A stretch of 64,000 bases of DNA from Brevibacillus brevis (GCF_031583145.1 NZ_CP134050.1:5197501-5261500), one strand, 5' to 3'. Positions 35,096-44,042 are shown, counted from the stretch's first letter. Made by a program: numbers and translations. Notes: generated by a model from the letters alone, not told the origin.

Positions 35096-36196
35096 ATGAA
35101 AAAGGGCAAAATGCGGTTGGTCGTAAAAGTGGGCAGCAGCTCGCTTGCTGCGGCGGGCGGCGGCGTCGATCGTGACAAAATGGCCTTGCTCGTATCGGCT
35201 GTGGGCCGGCTTCGGGAAGCGGGGCATCAGGTGGTGCTGGTCTCTTCCGGAGCTGTCGCCAGCGGCTATCAGAGCCTCGGCTACCAGCAGCGTCCGCGCA
35301 CATTGGCCGCGAAGCAAGCCGCCGCGGCCATCGGGCAGAGCCTGCTGATGCAAATGTACACGCAAATGTTTGCCGCCCATCGCTCCAGCGTGGCGCAAAT
35401 TCTCTTGACCCGGAGCGACTTTTCCCATCGCGAGCGGTATCAGCACGCTTTCCAAACCCTATCGCTGCTGCTGGATAAAAACATCTTGCCAATTATCAAC
35501 GAAAACGACACCGTTTCCGTGGCCGAGCTGACGTTTGGCGACAACGACATGCTTGGGGCCTTGGTTGCAGGCTTGGTGCACGCCGACCTGTACATGATCC
35601 TGACCGATACCGACGGATTATACGACAAGGATCCGAGAAGCAATCCGGACGCCAAACGCATTTCCTGGCTGCAGGACATTACCGAGGAGGTCGAAGCGCT
35701 TGCGGGCGGTGCCTCCCAGCTGGGCACAGGCGGCATGCGCTCCAAGCTGATCGCCGCCAAGACCGCGCAAGGGCTGGGAATTCCGACTTTTATCGGAAAG
35801 CTGAATCAGCCGGCAGAGCTTCTCGACGTTTTAAACGGGCATGGAAACGGTACGTATGTGAGCTATCATCCGGAAGCCCCCGCATCGGGCGGTCTTCCTA
35901 CGCGGAAACAGTGGATCGCCCTGCACTCCCCCATCCGCGGGTCCATCACCATAGACGGAGGAGCTGCGGAAGCCATTTTGAAGAAGCGCAGCAGCCTTTT
36001 GCTCGCCGGAGTGCGGGACGTATCCGGAAGCTTTGACCCCAACGAAGTAATCGAAGTGTATTGCGACGGAGCGTTGATCGGCCGGGGTGTCAGCCGGTAC
36101 GGGGCAGAAGAGCTCCTGGAGCTTTTGTCCCCTGCCGCTAGGACGCGGCGCAGCGGCACTGTCATCCATCGCGACCAATGGACACAGACGATTTAG
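35096..36196 (+). CDS. proB: Glutamate 5-kinase
   Basis: A 366-residue enzyme for the first step of proline synthesis. The amino-acid-kinase domain covers about 1-255 (VVKVGSSSLA, VSSGAVASGYQSLG, INENDTVS and GTGGMRSKLIAAKTA). A C-terminal PUA domain (about 280-360) contains GSITIDGGAAEAI and VIEVYCDGALIGRG. The ATG at 35096 has AGGAGG 8 bases upstream; the frame is open upstream only as leader RNA. It is controlled by the proline T-box, the first gene of proBAC. Confidence 0.97.
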   Translation: MKKGKMRLVVKVGSSSLAAAGGGVDRDKMALLVSAVGRLREAGHQVVLVSSGAVASGYQSLGYQQRPRTLAAKQAAAAIGQSLLMQMYTQMFAAHRSSVAQILLTRSDFSHRERYQHAFQTLSLLLDKNILPIINENDTVSVAELTFGDNDMLGALVAGLVHADLYMILTDTDGLYDKDPRSNPDAKRISWLQDITEEVEALAGGASQLGTGGMRSKLIAAKTAQGLGIPTFIGKLNQPAELLDVLNGHGNGTYVSYHPEAPASGGLPTRKQWIALHSPIRGSITIDGGAAEAILKKRSSLLLAGVRDVSGSFDPNEVIEVYCDGALIGRGVSRYGAEELLELLSPAARTRRSGTVIHRDQWTQTI

Positions 36197-36239
36197 GTTT
36201 GCCTGTCAAAATAGAGAGAATAAAGGAGCTGGGGAAATC

Positions 36240-37508
36240 ATGGAAAGCTTGAAAACGAAAGTGCTCGAACAGATCATGCTGGCAAAACAGGCTTCGCGCC
36301 AAATGGCTTTGCGCAGCCGGGACGAGAAAGACAAGGCGCTGTTCGCCATCGCCGATCAGCTCATAGCCGATGAAGCCGCGATTTTGGCGGCGAATGAACA
36401 AGATCTGAGCCGTGCGGAAGCCGATGGCCAGCCTGCCTCTTATCTCGATCGGCTCCGACTGACTCCTGCGCGCATTCGCGATCTGGTAGACGGATTGCAC
36501 CAGCTTGCGAGCCAGGAAGATCCGGTCGGTCAGGTCATGGAAAGCTGGACGCGTCCGAATGGCCTTGCCATCAAGCAAGTTCGCGTCCCTCTCGGCGTGA
36601 TCGGCATGGTATATGAAGCCCGTCCCAACGTCACGGTCGACGCCGCCGCGATCGCCCTGAAAACGGGAAACAGCATCGTGCTGCGTGGAAGTCACAGCGC
36701 CGTGCACAGCAATCTCGCCTTGGCCGGAAGCATCCGCCATGCGTTGTCTGCGGCGGGTCTGCCAAGCGATGCCGTGCAGTACCTGCCGTACGCCGAGCAT
36801 GAATCCGTGGATGTTCTCTGCACAGCCAACGGTCTGATCGATGTCATCATTCCGCGCGGCGGAGCCGGCCTGATCCAGCGGGTCCTCAAGCAGTCGAGCG
36901 TACCCGTGCTGGAAACTGGCGTGGGCAACTGCCATCTCTTCATCGACAGCCAAGCGGCGTACGGCATGGCCGAAGCGATCGTCCTCAATGCGAAAACCAG
37001 CCGTCCCGCCGTCTGCAATGCTGCCGAAACCTTGCTGGTGCACCGCGACTGGCCGCTGACGCATCAGCACGCACTGCTCAAAAGCCTGCTCAGTGCCGGC
37101 GTGGAGCTGCGCGCCTGCGAACAGACCAAAGCCCTTCACCCTGATCTGGCCGACCAGCTCAAGGACGCTTCGGATGCGGATTGGGATATAGAATACTCCG
37201 CCCTCATCATGGCCGTACGCACCGTGGACAGCTTGACCGACGCACTGGAGCACATCCAGCGCCACAGCACCGGGCACTCCGAAGCGATTGTCACCGAAGA
37301 CCTCGAGGCGGCAGAGCGATTCCTGGCCGCAGTCGATGCCACAACGGTTTATCACAATGCGTCCACCCGCTTTACCGATGGCGGCGAATTCGGATTCGGA
37401 GCGGAGATCGGCATCAGCACCCAAAAGCTTCACGCGCGCGGCCCGATGGGTTTGCCTGCGCTTACTTCTTATAAATACGTCGTACACGGCACCGGACAAA
37501 CCAGATAG
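36240..37508 (+). CDS. proA: Glutamate-5-semialdehyde dehydrogenase (gamma-glutamyl phosphate reductase)
   Basis: A 422-residue NADPH-dependent reductase of gamma-glutamyl phosphate. It shows MVYEARPNVTVDAAAIALKTGN, IPRGGAGLI, the catalytic cysteine in TGVGNCHLFID (C231), HNASTRFTDGGEFGFGAEIGIS and KLHARGPMGL. The ATG at 36240 has AAAGGAG 11 bases upstream; length is typical for ProA (about 415-420). It lies 43 bases after proB. Confidence 0.97.
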   Translation: MESLKTKVLEQIMLAKQASRQMALRSRDEKDKALFAIADQLIADEAAILAANEQDLSRAEADGQPASYLDRLRLTPARIRDLVDGLHQLASQEDPVGQVMESWTRPNGLAIKQVRVPLGVIGMVYEARPNVTVDAAAIALKTGNSIVLRGSHSAVHSNLALAGSIRHALSAAGLPSDAVQYLPYAEHESVDVLCTANGLIDVIIPRGGAGLIQRVLKQSSVPVLETGVGNCHLFIDSQAAYGMAEAIVLNAKTSRPAVCNAAETLLVHRDWPLTHQHALLKSLLSAGVELRACEQTKALHPDLADQLKDASDADWDIEYSALIMAVRTVDSLTDALEHIQRHSTGHSEAIVTEDLEAAERFLAAVDATTVYHNASTRFTDGGEFGFGAEIGISTQKLHARGPMGLPALTSYKYVVHGTGQTR

Positions 37509-37529
37509 TCCAACAGGAGGGGATCAACC

Positions 37530-38372
37530 ATGAACGACCAAAAAGCTTGTTCCATCGAGGGACGGATCGGCTTTCTCGGTGCCGGCTCGATCGTCGAAGC
37601 CATGCTGTCAGGGATTCTGAAAGAAGGCCTGGTCTCGCCAGACCGGATCTGTGTAACCAATCGCAGCAACACGGAACGACTCGACCAGCTCTCGCAAACG
37701 TATGGAATTCACACCACTCATGACAAAATGGAGGTCGCCCGGTCGGCGGATATCCTGATTCTGGCCATGAAGCCAAAGGATGCCGGGGAAGGTCTGAGAG
37801 AGCTTGCAGGGGTCGTAACCCCCGGGCAATTGATCATCTCCGTCATTGCGGGCGTCTCCACTACCTTGATCGGCGAGTGGCTTGGCGTCAATTGCCCCAT
37901 CATCCGGACCATGCCCAACACCTCGTCGGCTGTCGGCCTGTCGGCTACGGGACTGGCTGCCAATCCTTCCGTAACCGAAGAGCAGCTAAAGCTCGCGACT
38001 AGCCTGTTTGAAGCGATCGGAACGGTGTACACCGTCGCAGAGGAAGAGCTCGACATCGTCACAGGGTTGTCCGGCAGCGGCCCCGCCTACATTTATTACC
38101 TTGTCGAAGCCATGATGGGCGCAGGGACTACTGCCGGTCTGGACCGGGAAATGGCACGCCAGCTTACCCTGCAGACCGTGATCGGTGCGGCTACCATGCT
38201 GCGGGACACCCGGGAAGAGCCTGCCCTGCTGCGCAAAAAGGTCACCAGCCCCGGAGGAACGACACAGGCCGGACTGGAAGTGCTGGAAGCCTACCAGTTC
38301 AAGGAAGCCGTTACTTCCGCGATCTTGCGCGCCACCGAGCGTTCCCGGGAGATGGGCGCGGAGTACCGGTAG
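37530..38372 (+). CDS. proC: Pyrroline-5-carboxylate reductase
   Basis: A 280-residue final enzyme of proline synthesis. It has an N-terminal Rossmann fold with IGFLGAGSIVEAMLSGI (about 13-29), RTMPNTSSAVG, and the C-terminal signature GLSGSGPAYIYYLVEAM followed by VTSPGGTTQAGL. AGGAGGGG lies 8 bases before the ATG. It completes the pathway within one T-box-controlled operon. Confidence 0.96.
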   Translation: MNDQKACSIEGRIGFLGAGSIVEAMLSGILKEGLVSPDRICVTNRSNTERLDQLSQTYGIHTTHDKMEVARSADILILAMKPKDAGEGLRELAGVVTPGQLIISVIAGVSTTLIGEWLGVNCPIIRTMPNTSSAVGLSATGLAANPSVTEEQLKLATSLFEAIGTVYTVAEEELDIVTGLSGSGPAYIYYLVEAMMGAGTTAGLDREMARQLTLQTVIGAATMLRDTREEPALLRKKVTSPGGTTQAGLEVLEAYQFKEAVTSAILRATERSREMGAEYR

Positions 38373-38432
38373 CTTTTGGTGCTGCTGCCTGTCATGTATA
38401 CTGGGGAGACAGCATCCCCGAAGGAGGTTCCT

Positions 38433-39257
38433 ATGGAAATCTACGCACTATACGGCACGAGCGGAACAGGAAAAAGCTCAAGCGCCCTGGAACTGGCACA
38501 TCGCATGAACATTGACGCCATCATCGACGATGGGATCCTCATCTACCAAGGACGCAAGGTTGCCGGAACCTCCGCCAAGTACGAGAAAACGAAAATCCAG
38601 GCAGTCAAGCGGGCGATCTTTCACTATCCCGAGCACGCCACCGATGTTCGCCGGGCCATTGACCAATTTCAGCCCGGGCGCATCCTCGTCCTGGGGACGT
38701 CGCGGAGGATGATCGGGCGAATCGTCGAAGCACTCGGCCTGACAACGCCTGTCGAGTACATTCCGATCGAATCCATCAAGCCTCCCCAAGAGATCGAAGC
38801 GGCCCGCTACGTCCGGGAAACCATGGGCAAGCACGTCATCCCGATCCCGCGAGTGGAGGTGGAAAAAGATTTCCTGCAGCGGCTGGTAGCCTCCGCCCAG
38901 CAGATCTTTTCCCCCAAAAAGGAAGTCATCGGAGAGACGACAGTCGTGCACCCTCCTTTCAGCGGTGGACGCATCGTGATCCACCCCCAGGTGCTGCGCA
39001 AAATCGTAGAAGCGACCTGCCGTCATTTTCCCGAAGTCAGTCAGATTCTGAAAACAGAGTACACCTTCGAAGATCTGCCGAGGCTGCAGGTAACGCTTGC
39101 TCTGGCTGTGCCGTTCGGTACTGAAATTCCTATGCTTGCCCAGGACATCCAGCAGGCGCTTTACAAGGAAACCAGCTACTGCCTCAATATCGCTCCCGCC
39201 AGTATTGACATCAAAATTGCCTCGCTGCAATTCGTCACTGCGGCGAAACCCGTTTGA
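38433..39257 (+). CDS. P-loop NTPase fused to an Asp23/Gls24-like domain
   Basis: A 274-residue protein. The start MEIYALYGTSGTGKSS holds a Walker A loop (GTSGTGKS, 8-15), followed by DAIIDDGILIYQGRKVAGTSAKYE and RILVLGTSRRMIGRIVEALGL, a small kinase-like P-loop domain (about 1-130). After VHPPFSGGRIVIHPQVL (about 175) the last 95 residues resemble the Asp23/Gls24 envelope-stress fold, with FPEVSQIL, LPRLQVTLALAVPFGTEIP and LAQDIQQAL. GAAGGAGG is 5 bases before the ATG. It lies 60 bases after proC and has its own terminator. The function is unknown. Confidence 0.7.
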   Translation: MEIYALYGTSGTGKSSSALELAHRMNIDAIIDDGILIYQGRKVAGTSAKYEKTKIQAVKRAIFHYPEHATDVRRAIDQFQPGRILVLGTSRRMIGRIVEALGLTTPVEYIPIESIKPPQEIEAARYVRETMGKHVIPIPRVEVEKDFLQRLVASAQQIFSPKKEVIGETTVVHPPFSGGRIVIHPQVLRKIVEATCRHFPEVSQILKTEYTFEDLPRLQVTLALAVPFGTEIPMLAQDIQQALYKETSYCLNIAPASIDIKIASLQFVTAAKPV

Positions 39258-39284
39258 TCCGGCCCCCTCGGCCGGATCTTTTTC
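39256..39284 (+). terminator. Intrinsic terminator ending the proBAC transcription unit
   Basis: A 9-bp stem GATCCGGCC (39256-39264) with 39270-39278, followed by T5. It overlaps the stop codon of the P-loop/Asp23 gene. Confidence 0.85.
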
Positions 39285-39364
39285 TTTCCCTGTAATCCAC
39301 AGGGTTAGGGCTTCGGCGAAGGACCATCCTATACGTGTATCCTCCCTATGAAAGGAGCAGTCTG

Positions 39365-39682
39365 ATGCCAACCATCATGCCTTCCGCGCCTACGATGCAA
39401 GTACCGATTCCCGAGCCGCCACGCGTCATCACCACCAAGGACCTTAGCTACTTGAAGGACGCGATGTCATGGGAGCTCATCGCGTTTAAAAAGCTGCACG
39501 CGTTCGCCCAGCAAGCAACCGATCCGGAAGTGAAGCAATGTCTGGAAAAAACGGGACGCATGCATCAGCAGCATTACCAAAAGCTGCTCACCCATTTGCA
39601 AAACAACAATACGGCGGCGATGAGCGCCATTCCGCAGGTCCAATCCGGGCAACAACAGCAGCAGCAACAACAAATGCAGTAA
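39365..39682 (+). CDS. Spore coat protein, CotF family
   Basis: A 105-residue protein with a Pro-rich start (MPTIMPSAPTMQVPIPEPPRV), a ferritin-like helical hairpin of the coat F type (LSYLKDAMSWELIAFKKLHAFAQQATDPEVKQ and MHQQHYQKLLTHL), and a Gln-rich C-terminus with a QQQQQQQ run. AAAGGAG precedes the ATG at 39365 by 7 bases. It forms a pair with the next gene (13 bases apart). Confidence 0.8.
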   Translation: MPTIMPSAPTMQVPIPEPPRVITTKDLSYLKDAMSWELIAFKKLHAFAQQATDPEVKQCLEKTGRMHQQHYQKLLTHLQNNNTAAMSAIPQVQSGQQQQQQQQMQ

Positions 39683-39695
39683 GGGAGGAAGCCGG

Positions 39696-40028
39696 ATGCC
39701 AAACCAAAACCAGATCGCCAATCCGCAGTCGGGTCAGCTGCCTCAGGTAAAAGGTCCGCAGATGAACGACCGCGACTACCTGAACGATTGTCTGGCTACC
39801 TGCAAATATTTGACAGACAGTCTCAACATCGCCGTGCGCGAAGCGAGCCACCAGCAGCTGCACCAAGATTTTTTGCAAATGCTGAACGAGACTCACCAGA
39901 GCGCGCGGGAAGCGTACGACCTGATGTTTCGCAAAGGCTGGTACAAGCTGGAGGCAGCCCAGCAGCAACAGCTGCAGCAGGCGCACCAGCAGTTCAGCGG
40001 CTACTCGACCCAGTTTCCTTATCATTGA
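39696..40028 (+). CDS. Spore coat protein, CotF family (second copy)
   Basis: A 110-residue protein with a CotF-type two-helix unit (MNDRDYLNDCLATCKYLTDSLNIAVREASHQQLHQDFLQML, then HQSAREAYDLMFRKGWYKLE) between Gln/Asn-rich ends. DYLNDCLATCK and MFRKGWYKLEAA are family hallmarks. GGGAGGA precedes the ATG. Together with the previous gene it is probably co-expressed in the mother cell, but I found no convincing Sigma-K promoter. Confidence 0.88.
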   Translation: MPNQNQIANPQSGQLPQVKGPQMNDRDYLNDCLATCKYLTDSLNIAVREASHQQLHQDFLQMLNETHQSAREAYDLMFRKGWYKLEAAQQQQLQQAHQQFSGYSTQFPYH

Positions 40029-40043
40029 CAGGCTGTCGGGAAC

Positions 40044-40083
40044 AAAAAGGGACATCCGCCACTCTTGCCGGATGTCCCTTTTT
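40044..40083. terminator. Bidirectional intrinsic terminator
   Basis: A 15-bp perfect stem AAAAAGGGACATCCG (40044-40058) with 40069-40083, with A/T-runs on both sides, between the convergent coat and MocR genes. Confidence 0.95.
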
Positions 40084-41525
40084 CATGTCGAGAGCAGCCG
40101 CGCCAAAGAATGCAGCGCCTGCTCCAGCTTGTCTTCGTCCGCGTAGGCGTAAGACAGCCTGAGATGCTGGCTGTCGGACCGGTCGTAGACATAGCCGGGA
40201 TTGAGCAAAATCCCCTCTGCGAGCGCCTTGGAAAACAGCGATCGCATGGAGACGGCCCGGCGCAATCGCAGCCAGATGTAAAACCCTCCGGAAGGAACTT
40301 CCCATTCGGCGAGGTCTCCGAACCAGCGGGAGAGCAATCGGACGACGAGATCTCTCCGCTTTTTGAGCGCATGCCTCACCTCCCGCACGTGCTCGCTGTA
40401 CATCCCCGAAGCCAGCCATTCTGCCGCTACCAGCTGAGACAGGCTGCTGGCACCGTAATCCGTCTGCATTTTCACATCCGCAAGCCGCTCGATGACCGGC
40501 TGAGGCCCGACGATCCAGCCGATGCGCAGCCCCGGAGAGAGCGTCTTGGACAAGCTCCCCAAATAGAGCACCTGACCTCCTCGATCGCGCGATTTGAGCG
40601 GGAGCGGGCCCGGCTCGTCAAACCACAGCTCTCCGTATACGTCGTCTTCCAAAATCGGCAGCCGCTCGCGTGCGCACACCTCCAGCACCTGCTGCCGTCT
40701 GTCTTCCGACATGAGAATTCCCGTCGGGTTGTGGTAGGAAGGAATGGTATAGAGCAGAGCCGCGCCTTGTGCGAGCTTTTGCCTTTCCAGCGCATCGGGG
40801 CGAATCCCCTCCCGATCCATCGCCACTCCGACCATTCGCATTCCGGATGACTGAAAAAGCGGCAGCGAAAACAGGTAGGACGGCTGCTCCAACAGAATCG
40901 TGGAGCCGCGCCTCAGGATGCCGAGTGAAATGAGCTGAAGCGCCTGGAGCGCCCCCGAGACGACAAGGATGGACGCAGGGGATGCCTCGATCCCCCTGGT
41001 CCCCAGATACCGGCTGATTTCCTCGCGCAGCGGCAGCAGCCCTTTGGGTTCGGCGTATCCGAGGTGGGTCATCTTGCCGCCCAGTCCGGCCAGGATGGAC
41101 TCCATCTGCCTCGTCGGCAGCAGCCGGGGAGACAGCTCTCCCGTGCCCAGGCGGATGTAGCTCGGGTCGGGCTCGTACCGGTTGATGTCCTGGATAATCG
41201 GCGTGTTGGGGGGATGCACCCCGGCCTCCACATAACCGAGCCAATCCGGCGGCGATGCCGGCTGCAGCAGCGACCACGTGTTGTTGCTCACTATCGTGCC
41301 GCTGCCCACCGTCGACTCGATCAACCCTTCCGCCTTCAGCTCCTCCAGCGCTGTGACCACCGTGCTGCGGTTCACTTCAAACGCCTGCGCGAGCGCTCGC
41401 TGGGTCGGAAGCGTGCTGCGCAGGGGCCACTCCCCCGCTTCGATTTTTCCTTTGATGTACGCGACAATTTGCAAATACACAGGGATGTCCGCCTGCTTAT
41501 CCGGTTTCCAATCGACCGTGAGCAT
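40083..41525 (-). CDS. MocR-type transcriptional regulator (GntR wHTH + aminotransferase-like domain)
   Basis: A 480-residue chimeric regulator. The GntR winged helix covers about 1-80 (PVYLQIVAYIKGKIEAGEWPLRSTLPTQRALAQAFEVNRSTVVTALEEL). A fold-type I aminotransferase domain follows from about 110, with IPSYHNPTGILMS, ILEDDVYGELWF and the PLP-lysine motif GSLSKTLSPGLRIGW. Such proteins sense PLP-bound effectors. The ATG at 41525 follows AAGGGGGG by 6 bases. It is divergent from the LysE-type exporter gene, a likely target along with itself. Confidence 0.93.
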   Translation of the reverse strand: MLTVDWKPDKQADIPVYLQIVAYIKGKIEAGEWPLRSTLPTQRALAQAFEVNRSTVVTALEELKAEGLIESTVGSGTIVSNNTWSLLQPASPPDWLGYVEAGVHPPNTPIIQDINRYEPDPSYIRLGTGELSPRLLPTRQMESILAGLGGKMTHLGYAEPKGLLPLREEISRYLGTRGIEASPASILVVSGALQALQLISLGILRRGSTILLEQPSYLFSLPLFQSSGMRMVGVAMDREGIRPDALERQKLAQGAALLYTIPSYHNPTGILMSEDRRQQVLEVCARERLPILEDDVYGELWFDEPGPLPLKSRDRGGQVLYLGSLSKTLSPGLRIGWIVGPQPVIERLADVKMQTDYGASSLSQLVAAEWLASGMYSEHVREVRHALKKRRDLVVRLLSRWFGDLAEWEVPSGGFYIWLRLRRAVSMRSLFSKALAEGILLNPGYVYDRSDSQHLRLSYAYADEDKLEQALHSLARLLST

Positions 41526-41550
41526 TCTAGTCCCCCCTTCTGATGGTTCC

Positions 41551-41586
41551 ATTCTACAAATTGGTTGGGCACAAGGCAAACCAATT
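41551..41586 (-). promoter_or_regulatory. MocR promoter with inverted-repeat operator
   Basis: TTGCCT (41574-41579), 17 bases and TAGAAT (41551-41556) drive the regulator. AATTGGTT (41559-41566) and AACCAATT (41579-41586) form an inverted repeat with centres 20 bp apart across this promoter. It is a good candidate for the MocR binding site between the divergent genes. Confidence 0.55.
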
Positions 41587-41667
41587 GGCTGGAGACAGAT
41601 ACCTTTGCTTCCGTCCATAATGGACGGGAACGACCGGCGACAGCCGCGATCAAAGGAGGAACCACCC

Positions 41668-42282
41668 GTGTTGGAAGCCATGCTGCATGGATTTATTCTT
41701 TCATTCGGACTCATTTTGCCGCTCGGGGCGCAAAATGTCTTTGTCTTTAATCAGGGGGCCGTCCAGCCCACGCTCTGGCGGGCCTTTCCCGTCGTCGTGA
41801 CTGCCGCTCTTTGCGACGCGATACTGATTTTGCTTGCCGTGTTGGGCGTATCTCTCGTCGTACTGACAGTCGCTTGGCTGAAAACCGTCCTGTACGCGGT
41901 CGGCGTCTGCTTTCTGCTGTACATGGGGTATTTGACCTGGCGCAGCCGCCCCGCCTCTGACACCAGCGAGGCAGAACGCTTTTCCGCCAAGCGGCAGGTG
42001 ATGTTTGCCGCTTCTGTCTCCCTGCTCAATCCCCATGCCATCCTGGACACCATCGGGGTCATCGGAACCAGCTCGCTGAGTTACAGCGGCGCGGAAAAAT
42101 GGGGATTTACCCTCGCCTGCATCGTGGTGTCCTGCATCTGGTTTTTCGGGCTTTGCATGGCGGGCCGCTTGGCAGGCCGACTCGATCCGTCAGGAAAGCT
42201 GCTGCGCGGCCTGAACATGGCTTCCGCTGTCATCATGTGGCTGGTCGCCGTGTACATGGCAAAGCTGATGTTCACTGCCTGA
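41668..42282 (+). CDS. LysE/ArgO family amino-acid exporter
   Basis: A 204-residue, about six-TM exporter. The start MLEAMLHGFILSFGLILPLGAQNVFVFNQGA is the LysE family signature (LPLGAQN.FV). NPHAILDTIGVIG in the middle is the second conserved Asn-Pro motif. The GTG at 41668 has AAAGGAGG 8 bases upstream, which decides it over the ATG four codons later. Divergent from the MocR regulator. The exported amino acid is probably basic but is not proven. Confidence 0.9.
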   Translation: MLEAMLHGFILSFGLILPLGAQNVFVFNQGAVQPTLWRAFPVVVTAALCDAILILLAVLGVSLVVLTVAWLKTVLYAVGVCFLLYMGYLTWRSRPASDTSEAERFSAKRQVMFAASVSLLNPHAILDTIGVIGTSSLSYSGAEKWGFTLACIVVSCIWFFGLCMAGRLAGRLDPSGKLLRGLNMASAVIMWLVAVYMAKLMFTA

Positions 42283-42356
42283 ACCATGCTTGGTGAATAA
42301 TCCTCGCCTCCTCCAAACAAAATACTTCTAGTCGGATTTACAAGCGGAGGTTTGCC

Positions 42357-42974
42357 ATGCTTTTCACAAAATCAGACGCCTTGCTGGAAGACCTGTACGT
42401 GATCGCACAAAACGTGCACGCGTCAGCGAGCTACTTCAATCAATATAAAATTTCCTCCATGGAGACCTTGAAAAAGTTTGCGGAAACCATGAAGGAATAC
42501 GAATCCAAAGGCGACAAGCTGATCCACGATATCATTATCCGCATCAACAAGACGTTCATCACCGCCATCGAACGGGAAGACGTCATGGAGCTGGCCGTCA
42601 AAATGGACGACGTACTGGACGGTCTGGAGGCGTGCGCTGCCCGGCTATACATGTACGACATCATGGAGCCGGACGAAACGATGGTGCGTTTTGGGCAGAT
42701 CATCGAGGATTCGTCCCAGCAAATTTTGCTCGCCTTCGAGCTGCTCAGGCAGCAAAAGCTGACCGCCATGAGGGAGTACATCATCCGCATCAACGATCTG
42801 GAGAGCGCAGGCGACGATTTGGTGCGCCGCAGCATACACCGGCTTTTCCACTCCTCCTCCGATCCGATCCACATCATGCAGTTCAAGGAAATTTACGATG
42901 TGCTGGAGGGTGTCATGAACCACTGCGAGGACGTCGCTGACGCGATGGAGACAGTCATCATGAGCAACACATAA
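42357..42974 (+). CDS. DUF47 family phosphate transport regulator (YkaA/PhoU-like)
   Basis: A 205-residue all-helical PhoU-like protein. It has DALLEDLYVIAQNVHASASYF at the start, KGDKLIHDIIIRINKTFITAIEREDVMELAVKMDDVLDGLE in the middle, and FKEIYDVLEGVMNHCEDVADAMETVIM at the end. DUF47 proteins are encoded next to Pit transporters and modulate them. CGGAGG precedes the ATG. The pit gene starts 18 bases later. Confidence 0.93.
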   Translation: MLFTKSDALLEDLYVIAQNVHASASYFNQYKISSMETLKKFAETMKEYESKGDKLIHDIIIRINKTFITAIEREDVMELAVKMDDVLDGLEACAARLYMYDIMEPDETMVRFGQIIEDSSQQILLAFELLRQQKLTAMREYIIRINDLESAGDDLVRRSIHRLFHSSSDPIHIMQFKEIYDVLEGVMNHCEDVADAMETVIMSNT

Positions 42975-42992
42975 CCCAAGGAGATTTTGCCC

Positions 42993-44000
42993 ATGTATAC
43001 GAGCCTTCCATTCATCATCGCCGTCGTCGCGTTAGCCGTTTTCTTTGATTTTATCAACGGCTTTCACGATACGGCCAATGCGATCGCGACGACCGTTTCG
43101 ACCAAAGCCTTGCCGCCGCGGATCGCGATCATCATGGCGGCGGTCATGAACTTCGTGGGAGCCCTCACGTTTACCGGCGTAGCCAAAACGATCGGGGGAA
43201 AAATCGCGGATCCGGCCAAGCTGGAATACGGCGTGCTCATCGTCATCTCCGCTTTGCTGGCGGCGATCCTGTGGAATCTCATTACCTGGTGGTACGGGAT
43301 TCCGAGCAGTTCATCCCACGCTCTCATCGGATCCGTGGTCGGAGCCGTGCTCGTGTCCTCGGGCAGCCAGCAGATCAATTGGGGCGGCTTTGTGGAAATC
43401 TTTGAGGCATTGATTCTTTCCCCCATCATCGCCCTCGTGGGAGGCTACGTTTTGATGCACCTGTTTTACCTGCTCTTCCGCAAAGTAGCCACTCCTCCCT
43501 CCAAGGTGAATCGCCGCTTTCGCTACTTTCAAATCCTGACCGCCGCGCTCCAGTCGTTTACCCACGGAACCAACGACGCCCAAAAAGCGATGGGGATCAT
43601 CGTCTTCGCCCTGGTCGCGGCTGACATCCTGCAGGATGCGAATACCATCCCGTTTTGGGTGCAGCTCAGCTGCGCCATGGCCATGGGACTGGGAACTTCC
43701 GTAGGGGGATGGAAAATTATCAAGACGGTCGGCGGGAAGATCACCAAAATCGAGCCGATCAACGGGGCGACAGCCGACCTGACCTCTTCCTCCATTATTT
43801 TCACGTTTACACAACTCGGCTTGCCCGTCAGCTCCACACACGTCATCTCTTCGGCCATCATGGGAGTCGGATCGGCGAAACGGATCAAGGGAGTCAACTG
43901 GGGCGTCGCCAAGCGCATCATCATCACCTGGTTTATCACCCTTCCCATTTCAGCGGTGATCGCCGCTTTGATCTACTACCTCCTCCATCTGATTTTTTAA
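42993..44000 (+). CDS. pit: Low-affinity inorganic phosphate transporter, Pit family
   Basis: A 335-residue, about 10-TM H+/phosphate (metal phosphate) symporter. It has the two duplicated signatures: FINGFHDTANAIATTVSTKAL (about 17) and FTHGTNDAQKAMGIIVFAL (about 190); WWYGIPSSSSHALIGS and GLPVSSTHVISSAIMG form the second repeated pair. The ATG at 42993 has CAAGGAG 9 bases upstream, preferred over a TTG two codons earlier. It forms a two-gene operon with the DUF47 protein. Confidence 0.95.
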   Translation: MYTSLPFIIAVVALAVFFDFINGFHDTANAIATTVSTKALPPRIAIIMAAVMNFVGALTFTGVAKTIGGKIADPAKLEYGVLIVISALLAAILWNLITWWYGIPSSSSHALIGSVVGAVLVSSGSQQINWGGFVEIFEALILSPIIALVGGYVLMHLFYLLFRKVATPPSKVNRRFRYFQILTAALQSFTHGTNDAQKAMGIIVFALVAADILQDANTIPFWVQLSCAMAMGLGTSVGGWKIIKTVGGKITKIEPINGATADLTSSSIIFTFTQLGLPVSSTHVISSAIMGVGSAKRIKGVNWGVAKRIIITWFITLPISAVIAALIYYLLHLIF

Positions 44001-44006
44001 CGAAGA

Positions 44007-44042
44007 ACGAGCCCTCACTGCTTGAAGCGAGGGCTCGTTTTT
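44007..44042 (+). terminator. Intrinsic terminator of the DUF47-pit operon
   Basis: A 10-bp stem ACGAGCCCTC (44007-44016) with 44029-44038, then T5. It overlaps the 3' end of the convergent DUF4825 gene. Confidence 0.9.

Noticed and set aside
35096-39257. Osmotic-stress proline route (proHJ-type) considered for the pro genes
   Set aside because: The proline T-box and complete proB-proA-proC set point to anabolic, tRNA-controlled synthesis.
39300-39364. Possible Sigma-K promoter (CATCCTATA) before the CotF-type genes
   Set aside because: The -10 has a mismatch and there is no acceptable -35 at the right distance.
39640-39680. CAG/CAA run as a tandem repeat locus
   Set aside because: It simply encodes the Gln-rich tail of the CotF-type protein.
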